Shown here one piece after another: positions 18,681-26,610 of a stretch of DNA of 64,000 nt; positions within the stretch are counted from its first letter, which is position 1; every line of letters begins with the position of its first letter. Location of the stretch: positions 96,915-160,914 of the forward strand of contig JAHCIT010000009.1 in assembly GCA_026129095.1 (NCBI GenBank). Direction: 5' to 3'. The position numbers and the translations under genes were made by a program. The notes under the pieces were generated by a model. The model worked only from the letters and a program-made list of their open reading frames with translations. It was not told where the DNA came from and did no database searches. The DNA is from Deltaproteobacteria bacterium. Lineage in GTDB: Bacteria > JAGRBM01 > JAHCIT01.

Positions 18681-18709
18681 AAAATAGTCCGAATGTTATC
18701 CGGAATCAA
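18681..18709 (-). promoter_or_regulatory. tracrRNA promoter (sigma70-like)
   Basis: On the minus strand TTGATT (18709-18704) and TATTTT (18686-18681) are separated by exactly 17 bases. Transcription would start at about 18673-18675, at the first base of the anti-repeat. The promoter lies inside the cas9 5' leader, so the two transcription units share this short region. Confidence 0.65.
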
Positions 18710-18723
18710 GAGGGTTCAACCAA

Positions 18724-21700
18724 ATGGAAGATTACAACTTCAAAACCACCTTGGGTTTCGATATCGGAACGAACTCTGTCGGAAGCGCATGGGTAGACGT
18801 TTCAGGACGCGACATCACCTTTGGAGTCAGTATATTCCCCAAAGGCGTAGAGGAAAGTGAAAGCAAACGAGGAGCGCCAAAAAACCTGGCTCGCCGATCC
18901 AAACGATCTCAACGGCGAATGTTTGATAGGCGAGCAAAAAGGTTACGCCGCTTACGGTCGGTCCTCACAGCGCACGGCCTGCTACCTTCAGACCCCGAAG
19001 AATTCCGGCGCCTGTTCTATCCGACGAGAAAAGAAATAAAACAAACCGGAAAAAAGCAAGACAATCCATGGCTGCTCCGCCGAAAAGCATTGTCCGAACC
19101 GCTTGAACCATACGAACTTGGTAGAGTGCTTCTGCACCTTTCCCAGCAGCGTGGAGCGTTTGGCGTAGATTTTGAAGAAGGTGATACCGAATCAGAGAAC
19201 AGGAAAGAACAGCCCCAGAAGAAGGAAGCTTTGGCACGGACCCAATGCGAACTGAACGGCCGCACTTACGGTCAAATGATGGCCGACCTGTTCGATACGG
19301 AAAAAGTTCCTCTGAAAGAACAACCACCCGATGGCAAATTCTACCGGAAGCCCATACGCAACAGACGGGGCGCTTACCTGTTTCATGCCGACAGAGAGAT
19401 GATTCGGGATGAATTCCGGCGGATTTGGACAAAACAGAAGTCATTACCTGGGAAACTCACTGGGCTGCTCACCGACGATTTCAGAACCATACTTGATAAC
19501 CCCCAAGGCGATGCGACCTGGCGTCACAAAGGCGAGATATTTGGTCAGCGGCGCACTTACTGGGACACCGGTACGCTCAGCCGGTGCATACTGGAACCGA
19601 CCGATTTATGCTGCCCGCTTGGCGACCGCTATGCACAGGAATTTAGGGTGCTTGAAACCGTCAACAGCATCCGTATTGACGACCGTGCGCCAGGATCACG
19701 GCCGTTGACAGACGAAGAACGCGCCGCTCTTATTACCGCATTACGGAAAGAGAGGAATGGCACCGTTGAGCGGGTGAAGAAAGCTCTCGAAATCGACAAG
19801 AAAACCCTCAGAAAGAAGGGGGGCGCTGACGTCTATCGCCTTAACCTGGAAAACGATCCCGACCGAGAGATCAATACCGACTGGTTTTACCGGGAAATCG
19901 TACACGGGGTATTCGGCCATGATTCGATTGAGAATTTGTCCGATGCCGACCGCGTTCGCCGTCTCGATTCCGTCAATAGCGCACTGCTCAAATACGATCC
20001 TGCGTCTGCAGCAGATAGTCATCGCTTATCGGACAAAGCGGAAGCATGGTGGAAGCTGGATTCAAGTCAGATAGAACGGCTGCTCACTGCGTGGAAAGAA
20101 CGCCCGAATCCACAACAACGAATGAGGCTTTCCCGGCGGGCGATTATCAATCTGTTGCCTTATTTGAGGCAAGGCTATTCAGTCACAGAGGCCAGGCAAC
20201 ATTTTGCGGAAGACGAACAAAGTGGAGCTTCTCCAGAACAACGCATACGATATGCACATACCGTTACTGAAGCAGTAAAAACGATTCTTAAAAACTCCGT
20301 ACCTCCTCAAGACCTTCCCAGGCTTTTCCAGCTACGAACATCCAATAAAGCAACCCGTCGGTATATTGAGAGACGAAATGGAGTTTTGCCGCCACCACCA
20401 TTTATCGCCAATCGCGTGGCCCGGAAAGCTGTCTACGAGGTCCGAAGACATCTGATTCATTACTTACGAAAGTTCGGCCAAAAACCCGATAGAGTGATCG
20501 TTGAACTAGCCAGGGATGCTACCCAGCCAGCCAAGCGCCGAGACAAACAGCTCGCAGAAAACCGGCAGAGAGAAAAAGACCGAAAAACCATCCTTGAATC
20601 ATATGGATTATCCGGGAAACAAAAAAATCAGCAAGATAAAGCTGTTGAACGTATTCGCTTGTGGCAGGAACAAAAGGGTATCTGCCCCTATTCCGGAGAG
20701 TGCATTCCACCTCAGATTCTGACCGATAGCAATGCCATGCCTGGTAAACGGATAGAAGTCGACCACATCATTCCTCGAAGCCGTTCCGGCGTAGACAACA
20801 GCTTCAACAATAAGTTGCTATGTTTTGCGGATTCCAACAGGACCAAGGGAGACCGCACTCCGAAAGAGTGGTTAACGGCGGAGCAGTTCGAACAACTGGA
20901 GCAACGACTCCAGCATCTTCCCGGGAAAAATGGTGTTAATCCGGTCAAATGGAAAATCCTGCATAAAGACGCACCAAAATCCGATGAGGATGGATTTACC
21001 AACTCTCAGCTATCCGATACCGCTTATGCCTCTGTGCAAATCTGCGACTATTTACGCAACGCCCTTTACGACGGAGAGATGGATGGCAGACGCCGCGTGT
21101 TTACAACGAAAGGCCGATTTACCGCCATACTTCGTAAGGAGTGGGGCCTGTTTGAAAGTGCTCTTGATGCCGAATGGCATCCGGAGTTAGCCCAGCCTGC
21201 CGCTGAAATAGAGCCCGGAAATGACCGGCCTGTCAGCCGTAAGGATGGAAAGCGCCGATGGGATCACCGCCATCATGCAATAGACGCCGTCGTAATTGCC
21301 ATGACCGGCCCTGAGCGAATCCAGGAGCTATCCCGGCGTGCTCAGCAACAAGAATTGCAGAAAAAAGAAAGTGGACTCACACCGAAACAGGCGAAACTTG
21401 ACCCGCCATGGAATAGTTTTAAAGATCAAGTACTTACAAAATTGAAAGGCCACGTAGTTGCGCACCGGCCCACAAAGCGAAAAGTGGTCGGAGCTCTACA
21501 TGAAGACAACCCTTTCGGACGGGCGAAATCACCGGTGAACCGCGATACATACCTAAAAGGTCTCTACCAGCAGCGCGTCGGGGTATCGAAGATCACGGAC
21601 AGCAGCTTTGGAGAGATTAGACCGCCTTCCAAGGCAAATGGCGAATGGAGTACAGGAGGCAAACCCGTAATCTTGAATCCCACACTCCGAAAACAACTTA

Positions 21701-22446
21701 AATTACACGGCGCTATAGACAAAAATACAAGGGTGATTTTACAAACTACCGGAATCCCGGTATTCAAATGGACGAGCGCACGGGCGATCGGAGACCCTGT
21801 CGAGATAAAGTCCCGGAAAGATGGCGTTCAGAGATTTTATCGCCCCGATAATAACCATCATATCGAGATATTAGCGCATAAAGAATCCAATGAATGGACT
21901 GGAATTTGCTGGAGCATGTTCCATGCTGCGCGCAGAGCAAAACCCCCAAAAATACTTAAACAGTATCGCCTACCATTGGTCATAGGTCGAAGCCTTGGAC
22001 AATTAATTGAAAATCGAGATCATCTCTCAGCTTCTCTAGCAACATTGTATGGAGATGAATTAGGTCTGAAATTATTTAGAATATATGAATCGCATAATTT
22101 TATTTTTTCGGTCAGTTTAGGAGAGATTTTCCGGATGAGGCATAAAAAGACCAATATGCCAGGATTTTTCAAAGTCGTAAAAATCGAGGACAGAAGCATC
22201 ACTTTCACCGGCCACTGGGATGCTCGAGGAGCCCCCAGCAAAAAACCTAATGATGGCAAGAAAAACAAACAAAAGACTGGGACAGCAGGCACTATCGGCA
22301 CGTCAGAAATGGTAGCGAACCCGCCTCGAGATGAATTCAGCTGCAGTCCTGCACAAATGAAAGATTTAGGTTCTGAACCCGGTATCGCACCCTACAAGGT
22401 AAGAATTAGCCCCCTAGGAGTAATAGAGAAAATCGAACTGGATTGA
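18724..22446 (+). CDS. cas9: CRISPR-associated endonuclease Cas9, type II-C
   Basis: The 1,240 residues retain every catalytic position I can place. RuvC-I is LGFDIGTNSVGSAWV with D13. The Arg-rich bridge helix is at about 55-82. RuvC-II is VIVELARD with E594. HNH is EVDHIIPRS with H681, and N705 in ADSNRTKGD. RuvC-III is HRHHAIDAVVIA with H851 and D854. The protein uses the tracrRNA:crRNA duplex to cut both strands of invading DNA. AAGAGGG at 18708-18714 precedes ATG 18724 by nine bases. The absence of csn2 and cas4 makes this II-C. Base composition is far lower in GC than the flanking genes, most of all beyond codon 1040. Confidence 0.97.
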   Translation: MEDYNFKTTLGFDIGTNSVGSAWVDVSGRDITFGVSIFPKGVEESESKRGAPKNLARRSKRSQRRMFDRRAKRLRRLRSVLTAHGLLPSDPEEFRRLFYPTRKEIKQTGKKQDNPWLLRRKALSEPLEPYELGRVLLHLSQQRGAFGVDFEEGDTESENRKEQPQKKEALARTQCELNGRTYGQMMADLFDTEKVPLKEQPPDGKFYRKPIRNRRGAYLFHADREMIRDEFRRIWTKQKSLPGKLTGLLTDDFRTILDNPQGDATWRHKGEIFGQRRTYWDTGTLSRCILEPTDLCCPLGDRYAQEFRVLETVNSIRIDDRAPGSRPLTDEERAALITALRKERNGTVERVKKALEIDKKTLRKKGGADVYRLNLENDPDREINTDWFYREIVHGVFGHDSIENLSDADRVRRLDSVNSALLKYDPASAADSHRLSDKAEAWWKLDSSQIERLLTAWKERPNPQQRMRLSRRAIINLLPYLRQGYSVTEARQHFAEDEQSGASPEQRIRYAHTVTEAVKTILKNSVPPQDLPRLFQLRTSNKATRRYIERRNGVLPPPPFIANRVARKAVYEVRRHLIHYLRKFGQKPDRVIVELARDATQPAKRRDKQLAENRQREKDRKTILESYGLSGKQKNQQDKAVERIRLWQEQKGICPYSGECIPPQILTDSNAMPGKRIEVDHIIPRSRSGVDNSFNNKLLCFADSNRTKGDRTPKEWLTAEQFEQLEQRLQHLPGKNGVNPVKWKILHKDAPKSDEDGFTNSQLSDTAYASVQICDYLRNALYDGEMDGRRRVFTTKGRFTAILRKEWGLFESALDAEWHPELAQPAAEIEPGNDRPVSRKDGKRRWDHRHHAIDAVVIAMTGPERIQELSRRAQQQELQKKESGLTPKQAKLDPPWNSFKDQVLTKLKGHVVAHRPTKRKVVGALHEDNPFGRAKSPVNRDTYLKGLYQQRVGVSKITDSSFGEIRPPSKANGEWSTGGKPVILNPTLRKQLKLHGAIDKNTRVILQTTGIPVFKWTSARAIGDPVEIKSRKDGVQRFYRPDNNHHIEILAHKESNEWTGICWSMFHAARRAKPPKILKQYRLPLVIGRSLGQLIENRDHLSASLATLYGDELGLKLFRIYESHNFIFSVSLGEIFRMRHKKTNMPGFFKVVKIEDRSITFTGHWDARGAPSKKPNDGKKNKQKTGTAGTIGTSEMVANPPRDEFSCSPAQMKDLGSEPGIAPYKVRISPLGVIEKIELD

Positions 22447-22476
22447 CCTTCCCCCTGAAAACCGATCCAGTTTTTG

Positions 22477-22490
22477 GGGTGAGGTCACCC
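22477..22490 (+). promoter_or_regulatory. Hairpin covering the cas1 ribosome-binding site
   Basis: GGGTG-AGGT-CACCC (22477-22490) folds on itself and ends directly before the cas1 ATG at 22491. The Shine-Dalgarno-like GGTGAGG lies inside the stem and loop, so translation of cas1 may depend on unfolding or on ribosomes arriving from cas9, 44 bases upstream. Confidence 0.4.
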
Positions 22491-23372
22491 ATGATTAAAC
22501 GCTGTATCGAAATCTCGGAGAAGCCCGCCTACCTGTCGCTGCGCGACGGGCAGATGATCATCAAACACGGAGACGAAATCCTCTCAACCGTTCCCATCGA
22601 GGATCTGGGCGTCCTCATCGTGGACAACCCCGGCGTCACCTATTCCCACGGCCTGCTCGGTGCCCTGCTGGAGGCGAACGTGGCCGTCGTCGTCTGCGGC
22701 CGGAACCGCCACCCGGCGGGGCTGCTGCTGCCGGTGGAGGGCCATACGCTCCAGAACCGGGCGGCAGCAGCGCAGGCGGCGGCCAGCGACAGCCTGCGGA
22801 AACGGCTCTGGAGGCAGATCGTGCGGGCCAAGGTGCAGCACCAGGGGCAGGTGGTGGCCGAACAGGGAGCCGAGGCCGGCGCGTTCACGGAACTGGCCCG
22901 GCAGGTGAAGAATGGCGACCCAGACAACATCGAGGCGCAGGCGGCGCAGCGGTACTGGCCGCTGCTGTTCACTCCCGCCTTCCGGCGGAGCGACGAATCG
23001 CAGTTCATCAACTCGTTTCTCGACTACGGCTACACGGTGCTGCGGGCGGCGGTGGCGCGGGCCATCGCCGGGGCCGGACTGCACCCCTCGCTGGGGCTCC
23101 ACCACCGGAACCAGTACAACGCCTTCGCGCTGGCCGATGACCTCATCGAGCCGTTCCGCCCGTTCACCGACCGGGCGGTGATCCGGCTGGTGAACGGGCA
23201 GGCGGACACCCTGGACAAGCGGGCCAAGGCCGAACTCCTCAGCGTGCTGTCGGTTCCGGCTGCCATCCAGAACCGGCGGGTTCCGCTCATGGTGGCCCTG
23301 CATACGACGGCGGCGTCGCTCCGCGAGTGCTACACGGGCGAGCGGGACACCCTGGAGTTTCCGGCGCCATGA
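22491..23372 (+). CDS. cas1: CRISPR-associated integrase Cas1 (type II)
   Basis: From ATG 22491 the protein has 293 residues. It opens with MIKRCIEISEKPAYLSLRDGQM and IPIEDLGVLIVDN-type strands, typical of type II Cas1. ALLEANVAVVVCGRNRHPAG, the helical domain, and LGLHHRNQYNAFALADDLIEPFRPF with the conserved His and Asp complete the metal site. It joins with Cas2 to insert new spacers at the first repeat. An upstream TTG (22443) is in frame but less likely. The stop overlaps the cas2 start as ATGA. GC content is as high as the chromosome average, unlike cas9. Confidence 0.95.
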   Translation: MIKRCIEISEKPAYLSLRDGQMIIKHGDEILSTVPIEDLGVLIVDNPGVTYSHGLLGALLEANVAVVVCGRNRHPAGLLLPVEGHTLQNRAAAAQAAASDSLRKRLWRQIVRAKVQHQGQVVAEQGAEAGAFTELARQVKNGDPDNIEAQAAQRYWPLLFTPAFRRSDESQFINSFLDYGYTVLRAAVARAIAGAGLHPSLGLHHRNQYNAFALADDLIEPFRPFTDRAVIRLVNGQADTLDKRAKAELLSVLSVPAAIQNRRVPLMVALHTTAASLRECYTGERDTLEFPAP

Positions 23373-23704
23373 GCGTCACGTTCGGGGGGTTCCGGTCCAT
23401 GTGGCTCGTGTCAATGTTCGATCTGCCCGTGGACACGGCTGAGGCCCGCAAGCAGTACACCCGGTTCCGCAAGGGGCTTCTCAAGGACGGCTTTACGATG
23501 ATGCAGTTCTCGGTGTACATTCGCCACTGCGCGTCGGACGAAAACGCGCAGGTCCACGCCAGGCGGGTGCAGGCGATGCTCCCCCCGGACGGCGAGGTGA
23601 GGCTGCTTCTCATCACCGACAAGCAGTTCGGACGAATGCAGGTTTACTGGGGAAAACGGCGCAGGCCGCCGGAAAACGCCCCGGCCCAGGTGGAGATGTT
23701 CTGA
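23369..23704 (+). CDS. cas2: CRISPR-associated protein Cas2
   Basis: The 111 residues begin MSVTFGGFRSMWLVSMFDLPVDT. The MFDLP strand carries the conserved Asp, followed by a helix (ARKQYTRFRKGLLKDGF) and FSVYIRHCAS. The C-terminal GRMQVYWGKRR is typical of II-C Cas2, which bridges two Cas1 dimers. ATG 23369 overlaps the cas1 stop by four bases, so translation is coupled. The frame is open upstream, but those codons lie inside cas1. Confidence 0.93.
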   Translation: MSVTFGGFRSMWLVSMFDLPVDTAEARKQYTRFRKGLLKDGFTMMQFSVYIRHCASDENAQVHARRVQAMLPPDGEVRLLLITDKQFGRMQVYWGKRRRPPENAPAQVEMF

Positions 23705-23718
23705 TGGCTGGCCCGTAT

Positions 23719-23768
23719 CCCGTAAGCCCCCGAAACCGCTTTCACCGGCGATTTCAGGGGCTTACGGG
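23719..23768. terminator. Long stem-loop between cas2 and the CRISPR array
   Basis: CCCGTAAGCCCC (23719-23730) and GGGGCTTACGGG (23757-23768) are perfect 12-bp complements. The stem continues inward as GAAA/TTTC and CCG/CGG. No T-run follows on either strand. It sits where rightward cas mRNA and leftward crRNA precursor would meet, so a bidirectional terminator or RNase III site is the simplest reading. Confidence 0.5.
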
Positions 23769-23774
23769 AGGGGT

Positions 23775-24138
23775 AGTGTAACTGACTGGAGCCTGCCCGC
23801 AACTCAAAACCGTATATCCTGTCGATGGTCTGTTCGACCAGTGTAACTGACTGGAGCCTGCCCGCAACTCAAAACCATAGAGCTGGCGGAAAGCGCATTC
23901 TACAGAGTGTAACTGACTGGAGCCTGCCCGCAACTCAAAACTCGCGGTTATAGACGTTGAACCGTTCGCCAGTGTAACTGACTGGAGCCTGCCCGCAACT
24001 CAAAACTCACCGGAGCCCCCGGAGGCATCGGGGCTTAGTGTAACTGACTGGAGCCTGCCCGCAACTCAAAACATCTCAGGGCACGGTGGCAGCGCCTCGA
24101 TAAGTGTAACTGACTGGAGCCTGCCCGCAACTCAAAAC
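23775..24138 (-). CRISPR. CRISPR array: six 36-bp repeats, five spacers
   Basis: Repeats occupy 23775-23810, 23840-23875, 23906-23941, 23971-24006, 24037-24072 and 24103-24138, and all six read identically. Spacers are 29, 30, 29, 30 and 30 bases. On the plus strand the repeat begins AGTGTAACTGAC and ends CAACTCAAAAC. On the minus strand it begins GTTTTGAG, the usual 5' end of type II repeats, and the tracrRNA pairs with that strand. The array is therefore most likely transcribed leftwards, against cas9. The minus-strand repeat ends TTACACT, resembling the repeat-borne -10 boxes of Neisseria II-C arrays. The leader would lie to the right. Confidence 0.97.
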
Positions 24139-24169
24139 GGAAACAGAGGCTTCGCCCCCGTTTCCGTTT
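24135..24169. promoter_or_regulatory. Hairpin formed by the last repeat edge and the putative leader
   Basis: AAACGGAAAC (24135-24144) and GTTTCCGTTT (24160-24169) are perfect 10-bp complements. A small GGC-TTC-GCC stem lies between them. The first four bases belong to the outermost repeat. In the inferred direction of crRNA transcription this structure is at the leader-repeat junction, where Cas1-Cas2 must recognise the array. It could alternatively terminate rightward read-through. Confidence 0.45.
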
Positions 24170-24345
24170 CGAGTGAGGCAGGAAACACTTTAAAAGGCTC
24201 GCCTCCCGACACGCCGTTTCTTTGCGGCCGGAGCTCCGCTTGCCGAACCGGCGTTCAGCCGGTTAGGGACCACCTCCGGCCCGAAGCACCCGCCCCGGCC
24301 GGGCGGACGGCGGGACCGGAAAAACACCCTCTTAAAGGAAGCATT
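24170..24345 (+). other. Gap between CRISPR array and acyl-CoA operon
   Basis: No gene is visible. It holds a 7-bp inverted repeat, AACCGGC (24246-24252) and GCCGGTT (24258-24264), without a T-run. AAAGGAAG, the ribosome-binding site of the next gene, is just before its ATG. The left part probably includes the CRISPR leader, because the crRNA strand runs leftwards. I found no convincing promoter hexamers. Confidence 0.4.
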
Positions 24346-25233
24346 ATGGAAATCCAGCAGGTCGGAGTCGTGGGTCTCGGAGCGATGGGGAGCGGCATCG
24401 TCAATGTCGTCTCCAAGGCGGGTATCAGGGTCGTGGCGGTGAAGGCCACTGGCGGCGATACGAGCAAGGCCCGGAAAGATTTCGAGGCCGGGATCGACAA
24501 GGAGGTGAGCCGGGGGAAGCTCGCCATTTACAAGGCCAATGCCGCCAAGAACGGCGTCACCTGGGCGGCCGGGCTGGATGAGCTGAAGGACTGCGACCTG
24601 ATCATCGAGTCGATCGTCGAGGAACTGGACAAGAAGAACGACCTGTTCAGCAAGCTGGACAGGATCGTCAAGCCCGAGGGCATCTTCACGACCAACACGT
24701 CCACCATCGGGATCGACCAGATGGCCTCGGCGGTAAAGCGCGCCGACAAGTTCGCCGGGCTCCACTTCTTCAACCCCGCCCCGGTGATGGGCCTCGTGGA
24801 GGTCATCACGGGATCCAGGACGTCCGGCGACACGAAGAACTCCCTCGTCTCCTTCTGCAAGGACGTGAACAAGTCGCCTGTTCCGCTCGCCTCGGCGCCG
24901 GGTTTCATCGTCAACCGGCTGCTGGTTCCCTACCTCGTGGATTCGATCCGGCTCATGGAGCAGGGCGTGTCGAACCCCGCCGACATCGACACGGCGATGA
25001 AGCTGGGCTGCAACCACCCGATGGGGCCCTTCGAACTGAGCGACTACATCGGCCTGGATATCGTCAAGCACATGGCCGACATCCTCCATTCCGAGCTGAA
25101 GGAAGAACGCCTGAAGAGCCCGCCGAGCCTGGTGAAGCTGGTGGCAAAGGGCGACCTCGGCCGCAAGAGCGGCAAGGGCTACTACGACTATTCGGGCGGC
25201 GGCCAGAAGGTGAATCCCGACGCCAAGGCGTAA
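24346..25233 (+). CDS. 3-hydroxyacyl-CoA (3-hydroxybutyryl-CoA) dehydrogenase
   Basis: The 295 residues have an N-terminal Rossmann NAD-binding loop, VGVVGLGAMGSG (G10, G12, G15). IIESIVEELDKK and NTSTIGI follow. The catalytic His is H140 in GLHFFNPAPVM and the glutamate E152 in LVEVI. The C-terminal dimer domain begins PGFIVNRLLVPYL and ends DLGRKSGKGYYDY. It oxidises 3-hydroxyacyl-CoA to 3-ketoacyl-CoA, or the reverse in butyrate/PHB-type routes. Acyl-CoA dehydrogenase and CoA-ester lyase genes follow on the same strand. Chain-length preference cannot be read from sequence, but the short form resembles Hbd/PaaH more than FadB. Confidence 0.92.
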   Translation: MEIQQVGVVGLGAMGSGIVNVVSKAGIRVVAVKATGGDTSKARKDFEAGIDKEVSRGKLAIYKANAAKNGVTWAAGLDELKDCDLIIESIVEELDKKNDLFSKLDRIVKPEGIFTTNTSTIGIDQMASAVKRADKFAGLHFFNPAPVMGLVEVITGSRTSGDTKNSLVSFCKDVNKSPVPLASAPGFIVNRLLVPYLVDSIRLMEQGVSNPADIDTAMKLGCNHPMGPFELSDYIGLDIVKHMADILHSELKEERLKSPPSLVKLVAKGDLGRKSGKGYYDYSGGGQKVNPDAKA

Positions 25234-25383
25234 GGGGCCTTTCGCTGACTCCCGCGTCAACCGGAACGGCCGGCCGGTTTATCTGCCGGTTGCCTGACTG
25301 CGCCAGACGGATTAACTAGCGCCCGCCCGCGGCCTTCCGGTTTCACGCGGAGCCCTCACACCCCAAGGACACAGCCAAGAGAC

Positions 25384-26553
25384 ATGGCCGGATTTCTGAA
25401 CGAAGAGCACGAATCACTCCGGGACAGCGTACGCAAGTTCGTCGAGAAGGAGATCGTCCCGATCGCCGACGAACTGGACAACCGGGCAGCCGAGATCCCG
25501 ATGGAGGTCATCCGGAAGATGGCCGAACAGGGCTACTTCGGCCTGATCCTGCCCGACAGCTACGGCGGTGCCGGGATGGACCACCTGTCAATGGCCATCG
25601 TGACCGAGGAACTGTCACGCGGCTGGCTGTCGGTGGGTTCGGTAATGACCCGCAATGTGATCGCCGGAACCCTGATCCTGAACGGCGGCACCGAGGAACA
25701 GAAAAAGCGCTGGCTCCCGGGGCTTGCCGACGGATCGCTGCTCAGCGCGGCGGCGTTCACCGAGCCCAATCACGGTTCCGACACGGCGAGCTTCGAGCTC
25801 AAGGCCGAAAAGAAGGGCGATCACTACGTCCTGAACGGCCCCAAGACCTGGTGCACCTTCGCCAACCGGGCGAATGTCATGACCATCCTCGCCCGGACGA
25901 ATCCGGACAAGTCGCTCCGGCACAAGGGACTGTCGATGCTCGTGCTCGAAAAGAAGCCGGGCGATGATTTCATGCCGCCCAAGCTCACCGGATCGTACAT
26001 CCCGGCCATCGGCTACCACGGCCTCAAGTCCTGGTCGCTGAACTTCGAGGATCTGGAGCTTCCGGTCACGAACCTCATAGGCGGCGAGGAAGGCAAGGGC
26101 TTCTACCAGCTCATGACGACCTACGAGTCGGCCCGCATCCAGACGGCGGCCCGCGGCCTTGGCGTCGCGCAGGCGGCCTATGACCACGCCCTGCAGTACG
26201 CCAGGGAACGCAAGCAGTTCGGAAAATACCTAGCCGAGCACCAGCTCATCCGGCACAAGCTGGCCCACATGGCCACTGATATCGAGGCCCTGCGCCAGCT
26301 CCTCTATTACGCCTGCGCCATGAAGGACCAGGGCAAGCGCTGCGACCTCGAAGCCGGCATGGCGAAGGTCAAGGCCGGGGAAGTGGCCGAGCACGTGACG
26401 AGCGAGGCGATGCAGATTCACGGCGGGTATGGCTACTCGAAGGAGTACCGGGCCCAGCGGTTCTGGCGCGACGGCCGGATCATCAAGATTTTCGAGGGCA
26501 CATCGGAAATCCAGGCAGAAGTGATCGCCAAGCGGATCATCGACGGGAAATAG
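25384..26553 (+). CDS. Acyl-CoA dehydrogenase
   Basis: The 389 residues show the full ACAD layout. The N-terminal helices include EEHESLRDSVRKFVEKEIVP, and the FAD/substrate loop AAAFTEPNHGSDTASF precedes GPKTWCTFANRANV. The C-terminal helices are ARERKQFGKYLAEHQLIRHKLA and MQIHGGYGYSKEY. The catalytic base is probably E371 in FEGTSEIQ. It introduces an alpha-beta double bond and passes electrons to ETF. Length and motif order fit short-chain or branched-chain enzymes, and the exact substrate is open. It lies between the hydroxyacyl-CoA dehydrogenase and the lyase, with 150- and 57-base gaps. Confidence 0.92.
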   Translation: MAGFLNEEHESLRDSVRKFVEKEIVPIADELDNRAAEIPMEVIRKMAEQGYFGLILPDSYGGAGMDHLSMAIVTEELSRGWLSVGSVMTRNVIAGTLILNGGTEEQKKRWLPGLADGSLLSAAAFTEPNHGSDTASFELKAEKKGDHYVLNGPKTWCTFANRANVMTILARTNPDKSLRHKGLSMLVLEKKPGDDFMPPKLTGSYIPAIGYHGLKSWSLNFEDLELPVTNLIGGEEGKGFYQLMTTYESARIQTAARGLGVAQAAYDHALQYARERKQFGKYLAEHQLIRHKLAHMATDIEALRQLLYYACAMKDQGKRCDLEAGMAKVKAGEVAEHVTSEAMQIHGGYGYSKEYRAQRFWRDGRIIKIFEGTSEIQAEVIAKRIIDGK

Positions 26554-26555
26554 GT

Positions 26556-26576
26556 ACCGTCCCCCCGCGGGACGGT
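26556..26576 (+). terminator. Stem-loop between acyl-CoA dehydrogenase and lyase genes
   Basis: ACCGTCCC (26556-26563) and GGGACGGT (26569-26576) form a perfect 8-bp stem three bases after the dehydrogenase stop. There is no strong T-run (TCATTC follows), so it may be a weak terminator or an mRNA stability element within the operon rather than its end. Confidence 0.45.
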
Positions 26577-26610
26577 TCATTCACATTACGAGAGAAGGAA
26601 ACAGGGAAAC

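Noticed and set aside
18651..18723. tracrRNA transcribed rightwards towards cas9
   Set aside because: On the plus strand nothing after the anti-repeat resembles a tail or terminator before the cas9 start, whereas the minus strand has promoter, tail and terminator in order.
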